This document shows, piece after piece, positions 1 through 11,149 of a DNA stretch of 64,000 nucleotides. How positions within the stretch are numbered: the first letter of the stretch is position 1; each line of letters opens with the position of its first letter. Position numbers and translations under genes: made by a program. The stretch is from Coniferiporia sulphurascens (Eukaryota; Basidiomycota; Agaricomycetes; Hymenochaetales; Hymenochaetaceae), in the NCBI GenBank assembly GCA_002794785.1, contig NBBA01000003.1:2046001-2110000 (forward strand), given 5' to 3'. The notes beneath the pieces are model-generated. The model ran no database searches and had not been told where the DNA came from. It saw nothing but the letters and a program-made list of their open reading frames with translations.

Positions 1-806
1 TTGAACGATGGACACTGTCCTTAGCCTGCCCTCTAGCCTCCACTGCCAACAAATACTTGGCAGTGCATGGCATCCCTTCTCGTCACCCGCGGAAGCTCCT
101 CACCCACTCCACAGACCACCCCCACCATCACCTCTCTGCAGTGGCGCAAGTCCTCTGTCATGCCGGTCCCTATGGGGGCTACTGGCTGAGCTTTGACTCA
201 GCCTACCAGCATAGACACGGCCTGATCTCCCACTGCAGGTGGCATAACCACCCACCTTGGCCAGTGCAGATGACCGCCCACATTCTAGGCGGGTGTTCCA
301 CTTTCCGACCTTGGATTCGGCACGTATGGCCAACCAAAACCCCCTCCCAGTCCACCACTCAGAATGGGCGGAGGAAAACCTTATCCCAGTTCTGCACCAC
401 TGGCTTAGGCTGATGGGGCATCTGAACTGCCTCTCTGACAGAACCTCAGGTGCCATCCACTTGGCCTTCGCCACGATGGAACTAGATGGCCTCCCTACCA
501 ACAAGGATATGGACTTGGACCTCCTTCGGGACTACATGCAGTGTATGCTCAGACCCCGTACCCAGGACTCGGACCCAGCTCTCTTGGAGCTTTCAGGTGC
601 GCTCCCACCCTTTCTCTCTGATCTGTGACCACCTTTCGGACTCCTAACTGTATGTCTCGGCCAGTGCTCTCACCCTCCCTTTCTCCATTCTAAGCTACCT
701 CTTTTGCCTGCCCTTGCCCACTTGGTATCATCATAGTGATATGTACTCCTCCCTCTTCTTTTCTGTCTACTAATAGGGGCCCTTCACACCTTGGCACCCT
801 TCGGGG
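1..806 (+). mobile_element. Family-A LINE, 3' fragment (end of ORF2 and part of 3' UTR)
   Basis: This is the C-terminal end of a LINE ORF2, entering from the left edge of the window. The reading begins just after the RNase H core (PLASTANKYLAVHG-like) and passes the conserved GGYWLSFDSAYQ and CRWHNHPPWP blocks. It ends at DPALLELSGALPPFLSDL with a TGA near 628. One frameshift in the C-run around 340 moves the reading from the frame of 57 to the frame of 257. The 3' UTR follows the family pattern up to GGCACCCTTCGGGG near 806 and then stops abruptly, so the hairpin and tail are missing. The next base begins the inverted terminus described at 808. It is a dead fragment, closest in sequence to the copy at 44231-52152. 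Confidence 0.85.
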
Positions 807-807
807 A

Positions 808-1010
808 CATCAGCAAAAACCCAGAATGCTATATAGTACTATATAACACTATATAATTGAAATAGGGCCCATAGGTAAAATAGGTTAATCCAGCCCTTCT
901 TGGTCATATATAGTACTATATAGTACTATATAGTAGGCCCCCTTACTATATAGCACTATATAGTGCTATATAGCCCCCTTTCTCCACTATTTTGTGCTAC
1001 TTTCCAACTA
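808..1010 (+). repeat. Left inverted terminus with TATAGT palindromes
   Basis: The stretch opens with a 30-base terminus (808-837) that starts CATCAG and ends GCTATATAGT. Its reverse complement recurs at 11382-11410 with 27 of 30 alignment columns identical. About 170 bases of repeated ACTATATAGT and GCTATATAG palindromes follow, then a T-rich CTATTTTTCAC run. Tandem palindromes just inside an inverted terminus resemble the subterminal transposase-binding arrays of DNA transposons. That comparison is inference; no transposase was found. Confidence 0.7.
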
Positions 1011-3340
1011 TTTTTCACTATTTTTCACAGTATTGTGTCTATTTGCAACTATTTTCTCACTATTTATGACTATCTTCTACTATTTTCCAACTATTTCTGA
1101 CTATATCTGATTATTTCCCACTATATCTGGCTGATAATCTCCCTGATGCTGCTGGTCATATGGTTGATCACATTCTTTGTCTAGTTCTTAAAGAGAAAAT
1201 ATGCATTTGGTTATAATTTACAGACATCTAACTCTTCAAGTCAGATGTATGTAAGTATGACTAAAGCAAAGCATGAAAGCTAGCAAATCAGTGATCAGTA
1301 GGACCAAAACATCCTAAGCAACTATAAAAAAAGAAACACTCTATAGGCATGGTAGCAGGAGCTGTCACTCAAGTCTTGTTAGTGAGAGCATAACTAAATC
1401 AGCTATAAGGAGATGTTCAACAGATTTGTGAAACATTACTCACCTACATGAGTAGACCTCCTAGATGTTCAACTGGAATGGTGGATGGATCTAAAAGTCA
1501 ATCAAAATAAATAGAAAGAATTACATCATAGAATGTTTGAAAAATGTGATATGCACTGGTGACAATGGCAAGGCTATTTGGGAAAGCAATGCCAAAGTCA
1601 AATGAGGGACAGGTCAGATATGGCTTTGATGATGTACTCCCAAGGACATGCAAACCAACAAGCATGATAAGCATTGGGTCCTTTTGGGAGGAAGAAGTAA
1701 TGGTGCAAAAATCTGAAATTAATAGATGATGCATTGCAAGCATGTTATGTGGGAGGAGTGAATATGGAGGGGAGAAAGTAGTTTTATCTATCAGTCTCCT
1801 TCTCCACTTCCCAAGACATATTTTTATGATCTAGGATGACCAAAATCCCAAATGTGGAATATTTGCAAATGGGATGATAGTGGTAAAAGGAAAAGAAGCA
1901 GAAAACCCTGAGTCAAATTTATAGAAGTTTGTCACATGTTGTCACATGACAGGTAAATACCTACAAACAGGGACATATTAGGAACTAGTTCTCACACATT
2001 GCATAAGCCTGCCTGGTTTGTTTACTACCTTGAGTGCACTCTACTGCACTTCTAATATACTTTTTAAACTCTTCTACACTGTGACCTCCCCCAATGCACT
2101 TACCAATATCATCATTGATCATTTCAATACTATGATAATCTCTTTAACATATTATAATCAGATCCCACTGGGGCAAACCTAATTATGTCTATAATGTCCA
2201 ATCAAACCAGAAACCTTCAAGGCTTCATCTCTTTCATGGCCAGCTTGCTGTTGCTGCTGCTCAAGCAACTCAGGGCAAGGTCACCAGCTTTGAGTCTGTG
2301 TGTCACTGCATCAGCAATAGCTTTCTCCTCATAATAGTTGTCAATCCTGATCCTTCCATCTGTTAGGAATGTATAAGGCTATAGCTACAACATACTAATA
2401 CACTACATGCACCAATAAGCATTTTCCCACCATGTAGCTTAAAGGCACTATGTGCCAGAGTTACACTTTGTGTGCAGAGCTGTCCACCAAGTTTTCCTTG
2501 TTCAATGAGATAGTCTTTTCAGGCTGGGTCACATTAAGCTTAAAAGCCAGTAAATTACAGTGGAAGTAGTACAAGGAATCCAAGACCAGGCCCATCCATG
2601 CATGGACCACTAGCAAAAATAATAATCCTTCTCTTCCCTGCCCATGGGCCCAGGGCTCCACACTGTACCATATATGGATATGGCCGTAAAGTGCTCACCC
2701 TCATATGGTACATTCCACAAAATTATGGCTGTATTTTGGGGTGATGGATGGACTTTACAGTACGGTACAGCTATTTTATGGCTGTATATGGATACAGTAC
2801 AGATTATGGTGCACACATGTGATACTGGTCTTATCTTTGTTTACATCCACTGCAAAACTGTCTAATAGAATGTAAATTAAGTCTTATTTATTGTTGTTCA
2901 CATCCTAGTTATGATATTGTGCATATTTATGAACACATTCATGTTTGGCCAAGCCAGATGGTGGCAGTGTTACACACTTCTTGGCACTTTACATAATATA
3001 TTTTACTTAGTTTCAAGGTTTTAAGCTCTAAGTAAGGCTATCTTAGGGCTATAAAGTAATTGATTAAGATCAGCCAGTAACTTTCCCAAACAATATGGTA
3101 ACAAAGTAAGTCACAGAACTCCTTAATTGCTTACAAAGTGCTATACTTGGATGTTAATACCGTAAACCATATATACGGCCGTATGCAGCCGTATTTTCGC
3201 TTCCGGATATGGATACAGCCCGTAATCTATGGTGCTGTATTTTTCCATTCGGAGTGTCTTACAATACGGATACGGCATACCTTACGGCCGTACCGTAATC
3301 CGTAAATACAGTTACGGTGGGGAGCCCTACATAGGCCACA
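1011..3340. other. AT-rich spacer without a recognisable gene
   Basis: I see no convincing coding region. The short open frames here have no family resemblance and no intron logic. The first 130 bases continue the degenerate CTATTTNNNACTATTT pattern from the inverted terminus. Two diverged copies of a TACGG-rich repeat lie at about 2650-2830 and 3160-3325. Both contain ATATGGATACAG followed closely by a TATGGTGC motif, and the second has CCGTAATCCGTAAATACAG. They look like remains of a small repeat family immediately upstream of the CCR4 copy. Confidence 0.6.
3160..3325. repeat. TACGGATACGG-type repeat (second copy near 2650-2830)
   Basis: This is dense in imperfect palindromes such as CCATATATACGGCCGTATG and TACGGCCGTACCGTAATCCG. 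A diverged copy of the TATGGATACAG...TATGGTGC core is found at about 2780-2815 in the same orientation. The function is unknown. It abuts the truncated 5' end of the CCR4 gene copy. Confidence 0.45.
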
Positions 3341-3523
3341 GCCCCCAGCAACAACAACAACAACACGCACTTGCACAGACCTCGCCTCCAGGTGTCCCGG
3401 GCCCGATCCTGTCCCGGCACTGACAGCAACAGCTGCTCAAGTATGACGTTCATGTGCCCATTTCTTTCTTTGTGCCGTGTTTGTGTTCGACTCATATGCG
3501 TCCTTGTCTGTGGCTTGCATCAG

Positions 3524-4952
3524 ATGATCCGTGCCTCCAGATCTCCATTCCACCGAGCACGACAGAGTGCACTGGCCGCTCGGCCAACGATCAAGTCCGC
3601 TATCACGATAACCGATCCAAACTGCGTAAAGCCGCCTCCTGACACCAAGGAGGAGGGCTCGGGGCCTGAGAACGATAATAAGAATGGAAAGGACCATACC
3701 CCGGAAAGTCATCCTTCTTCTACCACAGCGCCTGTTGCACCTGCGCCATGGTCGTTGACCATGCATGCTCCAGAAAACTCCTGGTCTTCGCTGGATATGG
3801 ATGGGATTAGCCTTAAAAAAATCCCGCGCAGTTCGGGCCTTTGGTCCTTCACCTTCCTTCAGAACCTTTACCTTAATCACAACGCCCTCCAAACGATCCC
3901 TCCTGAAATTGCGCAGCTCAGGCAACTGGAGCTTCTCAACCTTTCTGGAAACATGTTGCAGGTTATTCCGCCTGAGCTCGGCATGCCGACGAATTTGAAA
4001 GAGCTCTATCTGTTCGACAACCACCTTGTTACACCTCTGTATGAACTAGGAACTCTGCACCAGCTTCGGACCATCGGTATTGAAGGCAACCCGCCCAGTC
4101 CTGACATGAAAGTGATTGTGCAGAGGGACAGGTCACCGGCGCTCATCGCATTCCTCAAGAATTCAGCACTGCCACCGAAACCGCCACCGCCGCGAATGTG
4201 GCAAATGCTTCAGACGGAGGCAGAGCGAAAGGCACAGGAGGCCGACCCTAATGTCGAAACTGTCACCGCTCTTTGTTACAATATTCTGTGCGAGAGATGT
4301 GCGACGGAGAGGCTGTACAGGTATACGCCGAAGAAAGCACTTGAGTGGTCATATCGCAAGGAACTCATCACGGATGAAATCCGGGGCTACAACTCGGATT
4401 TCATATGCTTACAAGAAATAGGTGTGGCGCAATACGGGGACTTCTTCTTGCATCACCTTCCAGAATGCGGTTTTGAAGGCGTGTACTGGCCCAAGGCAAG
4501 GGCAAATACGACGGAGGATTCGCAACGGAGATTGGTGGATGGATGTGCTATATTCTATAAGTCAGCCAAGTGCGTAACCTGCCCTTTTTGCGGTAGCCTG
4601 TTTTAACGAGCATGTTGTTTCCAGATACCAACTCGTAGAAAAGCAGCTCATCGAGTTCTGCCGCATCGCAATGCAGCGTTCGGGCCTCAAGAAAATGGAC
4701 GACATGTTCAATCATGTACTCCAGCGGGATGACATCGCTGTCATCAGTCTCTTTGAAAGTAAGGCGACTGGATCGCGTTTCATCGTCATCAACGTGCACA
4801 TACTCTGGAATGCACAGTTCTGTGACGTCAAGCTCGTGCAGGTAGCACTGCTTATTGATGAGATTGAAAAGAGTGCGGCACGCTTTGCACGCTATCCACT
4901 GCGCCCTCCTCCACCACTGGGTGACTCAGCTGCACATATACGAAGGGATTGA
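3524..4952 (+). pseudogene. CCR4: CCR4-type deadenylase, truncated copy (LRR + partial EEP nuclease)
   Basis: This is a homologue of the catalytic subunit of the CCR4-NOT mRNA deadenylase. After a low-complexity N-terminal part (RASRSPFHRARQSALAAR), leucine-rich repeats run from about LDMDGISLKKI to LFDNHLVTPL and GIEGNPP. The endonuclease/exonuclease/phosphatase fold then begins with CYNILCERCATERLY and contains the catalytic-Glu motif CLQEIGVAQYGDFF. One intron, 4570-4624 (55 bp, GTGCGT...CCAG), restores FYKSAKYQLVEKQLIEF exactly. The frame ends at 4952 after LVQVALLIDEIEKSAARFARYP. The second half of the nuclease (GDFN and SDH motifs) is therefore missing and the enzyme cannot be active. 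The start is unresolved: 3441-3523 has intron-like ends (GTATGA...CAG), and a glutamine-rich reading upstream is cut by TGA at 3421. Family identity is secure; calling it a pseudogene is inference from the truncation. Confidence 0.85.
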
Positions 4953-4971
4953 CAAGAAAAGCAAGTCGGAG

Positions 4972-6200
4972 TTACAAACCTTCCTCACCATCATCCAAAA
5001 CAGAGGCATCCTGCGCAATGGCACTCCTCCAACCTCCAGCGTGTCTGACATGTGATTTTCCTTGCACCGGGGGTGGAGGTGGCGGTAAAAGAGTTGTAGT
5101 GATTTCTGCGATCTTCTCCGGCTTTTCGGTACCCGATGCTGTTGTGGCTACGTGTTCCGAAACGACAGAAGACAATCGCTTCCTCTTCGTAGACACTGGA
5201 CAATGATGTCAAATACTGCTAGCATTTCAACAAGGAAAGAGTGCGTACGTGTCCTCGTCTATTCGTTTTTGTTTCTTCCGCCCTCCGGAAACCGCATCGG
5301 CAACATCTTCTACTACTCCTTCGGTTTCCGCAACACTCATAGCCCTGTCTTTGCTCACTACATCACCGTTAGGCAACACTTCTGCCGCTGCCGCCGTCGT
5401 GTCCAGAAGTTCCTGTATGCCTTCTACATAAGCCGTGTTGCGACTATTCATTGTGTTTCACCTCTTTACTGTTTTCAAGAAGTGAGTGGAGAATGTGAGT
5501 GAGAGTTGCAGGATTGGTGGGACGCATGTAGAGACTTCTTAGAGCTCTGTCGTTGGTGCCTTTGCAGCTTCCTGGAATATAGTTAGGAAAAATCATGGAT
5601 TGTATGGAGGGCTGTGATGCACTCTAACAACTCTACATGATTCTCCAGCTTGCGCCACTTGCAGTAGTAATCGCCAGGGGGCAGTTCGCTCTCCTGCGCG
5701 AAACCCATGCACGGACCATGCTGCCAGGCCATGCATAATTCACATTGAACCATAAAGTCGGCAGTGTCCTTGTCATCATCGGCTGAAAGAATATACGGAA
5801 CATCGTCAATGTGGCTGAAAATTGGTGTTGGCCATCGTAACGTGCTTTGACCTTCACAGACACAGCGGGTAATTCCTGCGTCCTCTTCCGCAGCCTCTTC
5901 TCCAGCAGCGGAGACCTCTGTGTCTACTGCACTTGGGGGGATGAGCTCAATGGCATCTTCCTCCTTGGTAGTGTGCTCCTTTCCTCTACGCTTGGTCCGC
6001 TTTGGGGTGGTGGGGGGCGTGTACAACGTTGGTGGTAGATGTGACAGAAGGGTTCCTGCTGTGGCTCGTTGACGGAGCAGCCTGGGATTCGGCTACAAGT
6101 TCGACAACGAGGACGCAACGGAGCGAACGGAGGAGTGGGCGTCAGGCTCTTTGGTGGGTGGAGGGAGGGAGGACGCGTCTGGGGATGGAGAGCCTGTGAA
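4972..6200 (-). pseudogene. PHD-finger protein, damaged copy
   Basis: Read on the minus strand, this gene has a basic N-terminal part (TPPTTPKRTKRRGKEH), an acidic stretch, and then a PHD zinc finger of Cys4-His-Cys3 type. Visible elements include CVCEG, MVQCELCMAWQHGPCMGF and PPGDYYC. PHD fingers of this kind read histone H3 tails in chromatin complexes. Further downstream come NTMNSRNTAYVEGIQELL and AVSGGRKKQKRIDED, then KRKRLSSVVSEHV, ending at DDGEEGL near 4972. The frame shifts at least twice: at the C-run near 6007-6018, and between SHSHSP and the following THFLK reading near 5500. A TGA precedes NTMNSRN where an arginine is expected from relatives. No continuous gene model is possible. 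It is convergent with the truncated CCR4 copy, and the two 3' ends meet around 4950. Confidence 0.7.
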
Positions 6201-6261
6201 CCACTGCAGTTGTCACACCCGCCCTGTGGCACAGTCGGCTGTGGGAATTGTGGCACTTATT

Positions 6262-6574
6262 AGGAAAAAATAATATAAATTCACTTGCTTTCACTGGGCT
6301 TGAACCCAGGACTTGGCCCTCCCACCGCAGCATCTGGAGGAGAAAGCCCAAAAAATATGAGAATAAAATAAATAAAATAATGGGAGGGGTGGCATTATTC
6401 ACACCTACATGATACCAGAGTGCTGCAGTTAAGCATAGACAGATTGTCTTACACAGTATCTGCTGCCAATCCCAGTAGCAGATGCATAAGGTTTGGAAAC
6501 CCAAAAGCACCTGACTCTAAGCGAGCCTCCATACGGTTCAGAAACCGCTCAACCACTGAGCCATCCAGGCCATG
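6262..6574 (-). mobile_element. Possible tRNA-derived SINE
   Basis: Read on the minus strand, the segment opens with GGCCTGGATGGCTCAGTGG TTGAGCGG, which resembles a pol III A box. About 240 bases later it contains GGGTTCAAGCCC, which resembles a B box, followed by an A/T-rich end (TTTTTTCCTAATAA). The A-to-B spacing is too long for a tRNA gene, and no cloverleaf can be drawn. No clear target duplication was found, so this stays tentative. Confidence 0.3.
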
Positions 6575-6698
6575 AAATTCCTCCAAAATTCATCCCTTAT
6601 GACTACCTCACTGACTTAATTTCCATTTACAGCATGCTTTCTAATTAACATTACAGGGTTTAGGTTATAGACTCAAATGAAGTCAATATCGCCCGCAG

Positions 6699-7626
6699 GA
6701 GATCGACCAGCTCATGGATGCACTCAAGAGCGCCAGCACTATGCTCACTGAGCTGCGCACCTCCTTGCTCTCCCCAAAGCAGTACTACAAATTGTGTACA
6801 TGCGTGGTCTCCCACTGTTCCATCTCCCAACGCCACAGCACTGACGTGCATCCTCCTCCACCCACAGACATGGCCATGTTCGACGCCCTCCAACACCTCA
6901 CTAATTACCTCTACGACCCACACACACAGGGAAAGCACCATCTTGCAGACCTCTATAAGCTCGTTCAATATGCAGGCAACATTGTCCCATGTCTAGGGAC
7001 AAGATGGAGATGCCGTGCAGCAGACAACACCCTACCCATGGTCTCTTCCTCCGCCACTACCTCAGCGGACAGACCCGGGATAACCTCCCTGTAGGCGACG
7101 ACAAGGGGTACGTGTCCTACCCCCGCTCTGATCCCTGACCTCATTTCCACTGTAACAGCCCAGTCGGAAACCTACAGGACTCGATTGCGTTCAAGCTCAC
7201 CAACTTCATCGAGATGAACAAGCTCTGGGTACGGCTGCAACACCAAGGACACTCGCGCGACCGCGAGAAGCGCGAGATGGAGCGACGCGAGCTGCATATC
7301 CTCATCGGTACCAACCTCATACGGCTCAGCACGCTCAATGGCGTCGACCTCGGAATATATCGGCGTACAATCCTCCTGAGTATCCTCGAGCAGGTCGTCA
7401 ACTGCAAAGACATCATTGCCCAAGAGTACCTCATGGAAGTCATCATCCAAGTCTTCACTGACGAGTTCCATCTCTACTCTCTCAGTCCCTTCCTCTCCGC
7501 CACCACTCAGCTCCAGCAGTCCGTCAACATCAAGCAGATCGTCATCGCACTCTTTGACAGGCTCGCCACGTACCCCGAACAGATCTTAGGCTTCGAAAGT
7601 GAGAGCATCAAAGAATTCTCAGACAG
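6699..7626 (+). pseudogene. VPS35: VPS35 retromer subunit, internal fragment
   Basis: VPS35 is the cargo-recognition scaffold of the retromer complex on endosomes. An exon beginning at 6699 after CCCGCAG encodes [20 protein letters not shown]. Intron 6796-6867 (72 bp) joins YYKLY to [10 protein letters not shown]. The text continues through [18 protein letters not shown]. Roughly 25 codons expected after NIVP in the family are then absent, and the frame changes before MEM and [19 protein letters not shown]. Intron 7108-7158 (51 bp) joins GDDKG to PVGNLQDS. The best-conserved block follows: [40 protein letters not shown] and [17 protein letters not shown]. Recognisable similarity fades after [15 protein letters not shown]. 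The first exon and several hundred C-terminal residues are missing. Identification is firm; the gene cannot be functional as it stands. Confidence 0.85.
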
Positions 7627-7789
7627 GTCAGCTACATGCCCTTCAATTGCTGTCACCACTCACTCACACACCCACTCAGCCCAGACCTGCACACAACCTC
7701 GCCTCACTCCTCGGGGCCTCATCGGTCCCATCAATTCCTACCAAACCATGCACAGGCTGAAGCTGCTGTTGCGTGCGTACGGAGAAAGG

Positions 7790-10659
7790 AGAAGTTTAAT
7801 CTTGAGTACCTGTGCATGTCTGGTGCCTGGGATGCGGCAGGTGTGAGGAAACGCAGGAAACACTGCGAGGACTTGAAGATTCCTGGCCGGTTGAAGCCCG
7901 CAGATGCAAATCGCCCAGAACAGCTCGTGTCGATTCATTTAGACTTTGAAGTCAAGCATCACAAGTACCACGACACGTTCGTATGGAACTTGGATGGTGA
8001 AGAGAGATTTTTTTCTGAGTTTCTTTTATTCGCATAGTCTGACCTGTTGATGTTTTAGATCCTACCATCACTCTGGAAGTGCTTGCGCAGTTGGTTATTA
8101 ATGACTATGGACTATCCTCGAGCTACCATTTAACAATTACGAAAGCTATCCAGGCGCAGCTGAGCGACTACAACTTCAAGGCTCACACTGCAACTTTTGC
8201 GGACCCCTCGATGGGTAACCCAGAAGGTGCACTGATGTGTGGCAGATTTCAGGATGCCGAAGCGACGTGGTGGAAAACCTGGAGACAACGCTTACGCAAT
8301 TGTAACGGATTCGTCTGCACACACATGCTATTGCAAAGTGTGCAGGAGCCACCGGGCCGCGCAAAGAAGCGCCGCAAGTGCAACCCGGAAGCAAGCATCA
8401 TCGTCGAAAAGGCTCCTATCCTCCTGTCAATGAAGACTCGCCAATGGACGTCAAGATGTTCAAAGTGAACGAGGACGTGATGGATGAGGAGATGAGGATA
8501 GTTATCAAGGTGAGTCAACTTCACCCTGCGTTTGCACTCCGTAACTATGCAGTGCTTATTAGTTTGATATTATCAGCTCGATATAACTGTGGGCGAGATG
8601 AAGTTAGACAATCAATTTGAGTGGGATATTGAAAATGAAGATTCCACACCGGAACAATTTGCAGAGATTTATAGCAGTGATCTTGGCCTTGCTGGAGAAT
8701 TTAAGTGAGTGGCACAGGCACAGATCGCTGACGGCATAACATCCTAATTGAGTTTACAGAACGGCCATCGCACACTCAATACAGGAGCAAGTCAATGCCT
8801 ACCAGAAGTCGCTCTTCTTGGTTGGACACCCATCTGACGACTTGGCAGTGCAAGATGACGATTTGCGCATGTCCTTCTTGCCATCGATCACTCTTGTGTC
8901 TCGGTCTGTCGATCAAATGCAGTTGTTCCAGCTGATCATCAATTATCTGAGCGATGGAAAACTCGACAGGCTCAATAAAGAATGTGAAAAGGAAGCTAAT
9001 AAACGACAGAAATGTAATATGCGTGGACGTCACGGAATTGCTTTACCTGATCGTGAACCACTCAAGGCACATCGTACTCCGGCCATTGGGTTCCCCGAGA
9101 TCGATCTGTCTATGCTTGCGCTTGCTGCAGCAGCGGCTGCACCGACGTCGCGTCGGGTGGCTGCGGCAGCGGCATCTCTCACTATCGCGAATATGGTCAC
9201 TTCAGAGAATGGCACAGCGATAATTCAGCCTGTCTCGAGCACGCCGGCGGCACCCACAGTTCCATTGTCAAAGATCCCGAAGGCGAAAGGCTCTTTCAAG
9301 GCGCCGAAGTACCCTTCATCCGTGTTGACTGCTCGCGCAAATGTCACCATGCCGATGCCATCGACTGTGGCAGATGTGGCAACATACGAGCCCCTGTTGG
9401 AGGGCGATCTTCCGTTACCAGTGTCACTAATGTCGTCTACAGCTGCGCCGGATTCAAAAGCGGCGAAGGTTGTCTCGGCCCGTCGGCAGAGAGAGCTCAA
9501 GAAAGAGGCCAAAGAGCATGAGTGTGCAGATGGGCAGCGCACGAACATAATTGATGGTGTCTGGCATTGTTCCAACTGTGGCTGTCCCGACAGTATCGCT
9601 ATCGGTAGACGAAAGGGTCCGCTGGGTGACAAGTCGCAGTGCGGCACCTGTGGTATGGACCATATATTTCCCTTGTGGTTGACGAAATTCTGACGATGAT
9701 TTCTTAGGCAAATTTTGGCATTGCCATCGTTGTCCGTGTCCAGTGGAGTATAGTACTGATGCGGAATATCATACCAACCTCAAGATGGAGGCCGAGCGCG
9801 CTAAAGCCAGCGCGAAAAAGCGGGGTGGCGCTGCAGCGATGTGTGCGCTCAATTTACAGCAGGATGCAGCTCCGGCCCCTGTCTCCCCTACAGACAGCAC
9901 ATCTTCGCCAGCTGTGCCGAAGCATGAGGTGTGGGTTGAGATCAAGGCAGCGAAGAAGACATGGCCACCATCGCTGGCATAGGAGGCATTTGAGCTTCTT
10001 GAACGTCCACTGTCACCAGCCTCTAGCATCAGTTCAGGTGCATCAGAGCGTCCGCTTGCACAGACGGTGCTGCAAGGTAACGGCGCCAGTGGAAGCAGAC
10101 CTGCATCTTCTGCTACTACCCTGGCCAGGGCGGCAGCTGAGTTACCAGTGCAGGCAGAGGCCTCGGCATCAGCGCCAACATCCAGAGAGTCGGCACGGTC
10201 CGAACCCCCGTCATTGCCTGTAGCGTCCGCTACTCCTGCACCTGAACCAACGCCCGTCCAGGAAACACCACCTCCCCACCTTAGCGTGAGTATATATATA
10301 ATTATATCACGCATTGTATGGTGTTCTCACGGAACCGCAGCGGCCCCAGTGGCATGAAGGTGTAATCACTGAAACGCAATCCCGCTATCCCGAAGATCGC
10401 TTCGATATAATCCTGCGCAGGGCGGCCAATGGCTTCCCATCAGAGTGGCATGTGAAGTGCCTTGATTGTCCTGGAAAGGCGTGTTTATCTTCACCTGCTG
10501 CCGGTTGCTGTGAACGGCGCATTGACTGTTTAGCAATCGGCGTTGGCACAGGTATATACTCCAGGTCCTGGCGAGTCGCTCATAATCTTCAAGGTGCACC
10601 TTAAAAATCGCCAGCATCGTGCAAAGGTGCAAATGCGATTACAAGGTGCACCCCCATGA
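7790..10659 (+). pseudogene. SNF5: SNF5/SMARCB1-family chromatin remodeller subunit, damaged
   Basis: This is the core subunit of SWI/SNF-type nucleosome remodellers. The two SNF5 repeats are clear: EQLVSIHLDFEVKHHKYHDT with VWNLD, and after a linker MRIVIKLDITVGEMKLDNQF with DLGLAGEFKTAIAHSI. A basidiomycete-type tail carries a Cys4 GATA-like finger (WHCSNCGCPDSIAIGRR...CGTCG). Introns that restore frame are 7997-8058, 8510-8576, 8705-8759, 9653-9707 and 10481-10551 (55-71 bp). The C-terminus reads EWHVKCLDCPGK, YTPGPGESL and VHLKNRQHRAKVQMRL to TGA at 10657. Lesions are a frameshift near 8370-8440, an in-frame TAG near 9980, and a splice region at about 10285-10340 with a good donor but no usable acceptor. 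The residues after the finger read WHCHRCPCP, where relatives have arginines (known from the family, not tested here). The N-terminus is not identifiable. Probably a decayed duplicate. Confidence 0.82.
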
Positions 10660-11149
10660 TGGATATCAGACATGCAAGTCCTTTTCAACTACCATCACTC
10701 AAATTTGCATCATCTCTACTCTAACTACATGCACGACCAGCCCCTCTGCTTTCTCTCCCTTAGTCCATGTGTTTCTGCTGTGCTGTCCTGGCTGCTATGT
10801 CCGTTCTGTTTCATACTTTTATCTTTCTATCTCAAACTGTCTCCTCGCCTTGAAGTACGCCTCCCATCTCTTTATCTCCGTCCTCCCACTTTGACTACAT
10901 GCGCTCAGATTCTGTCGTGTAATTACTTATCTCATTGGAATATTGTACTGCTTTTCCTTAAGTTGAATGGTATGGAAATAACGGGAAAAATGAGATATTA
11001 TTACTGAAGCAAAAAGAGGTGGGGTACTGCCAGTTAGCTTGTACATCACAGTCAAGTGCACCTTTTGGTGTGGCCTCAAAAGGAGGGTGTGACGAATTCA
11101 GCTTCTACTCCAATCCTTTGAGGATTTGGGACTGAAAAAATAGTTCAAA
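10660..11149. other. Non-coding tail after SNF5 copy
   Basis: I see no gene, RNA or repeat that can be supported here. The sequence is pyrimidine-rich at first (CTCTCTTAGTCC-like runs) and becomes A/T-rich towards the palindromic zone. Confidence 0.5.

Noticed and set aside
826..1000. A CRISPR-like or centromeric satellite array
   Set aside because: The units are short palindromes of irregular spacing without spacers, and the same pattern recurs inverted at 11150-11400 with a shared terminus.
1498..2865. Several short open frames in AT-rich DNA as genes
   Set aside because: They are of chance length, overlap on both strands, show no domain and no splice logic.
3371..3523. Extending the CCR4 frame leftwards to a TTG at 3371
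   Set aside because: There is no ATG at that end, the text before 3524 does not resemble the family in this frame, and 3441-3523 has intron-like ends.
6262..6574. A tRNA gene on the minus strand
   Set aside because: The A- and B-box-like motifs are about 240 bases apart and no acceptor or anticodon stem can be drawn.
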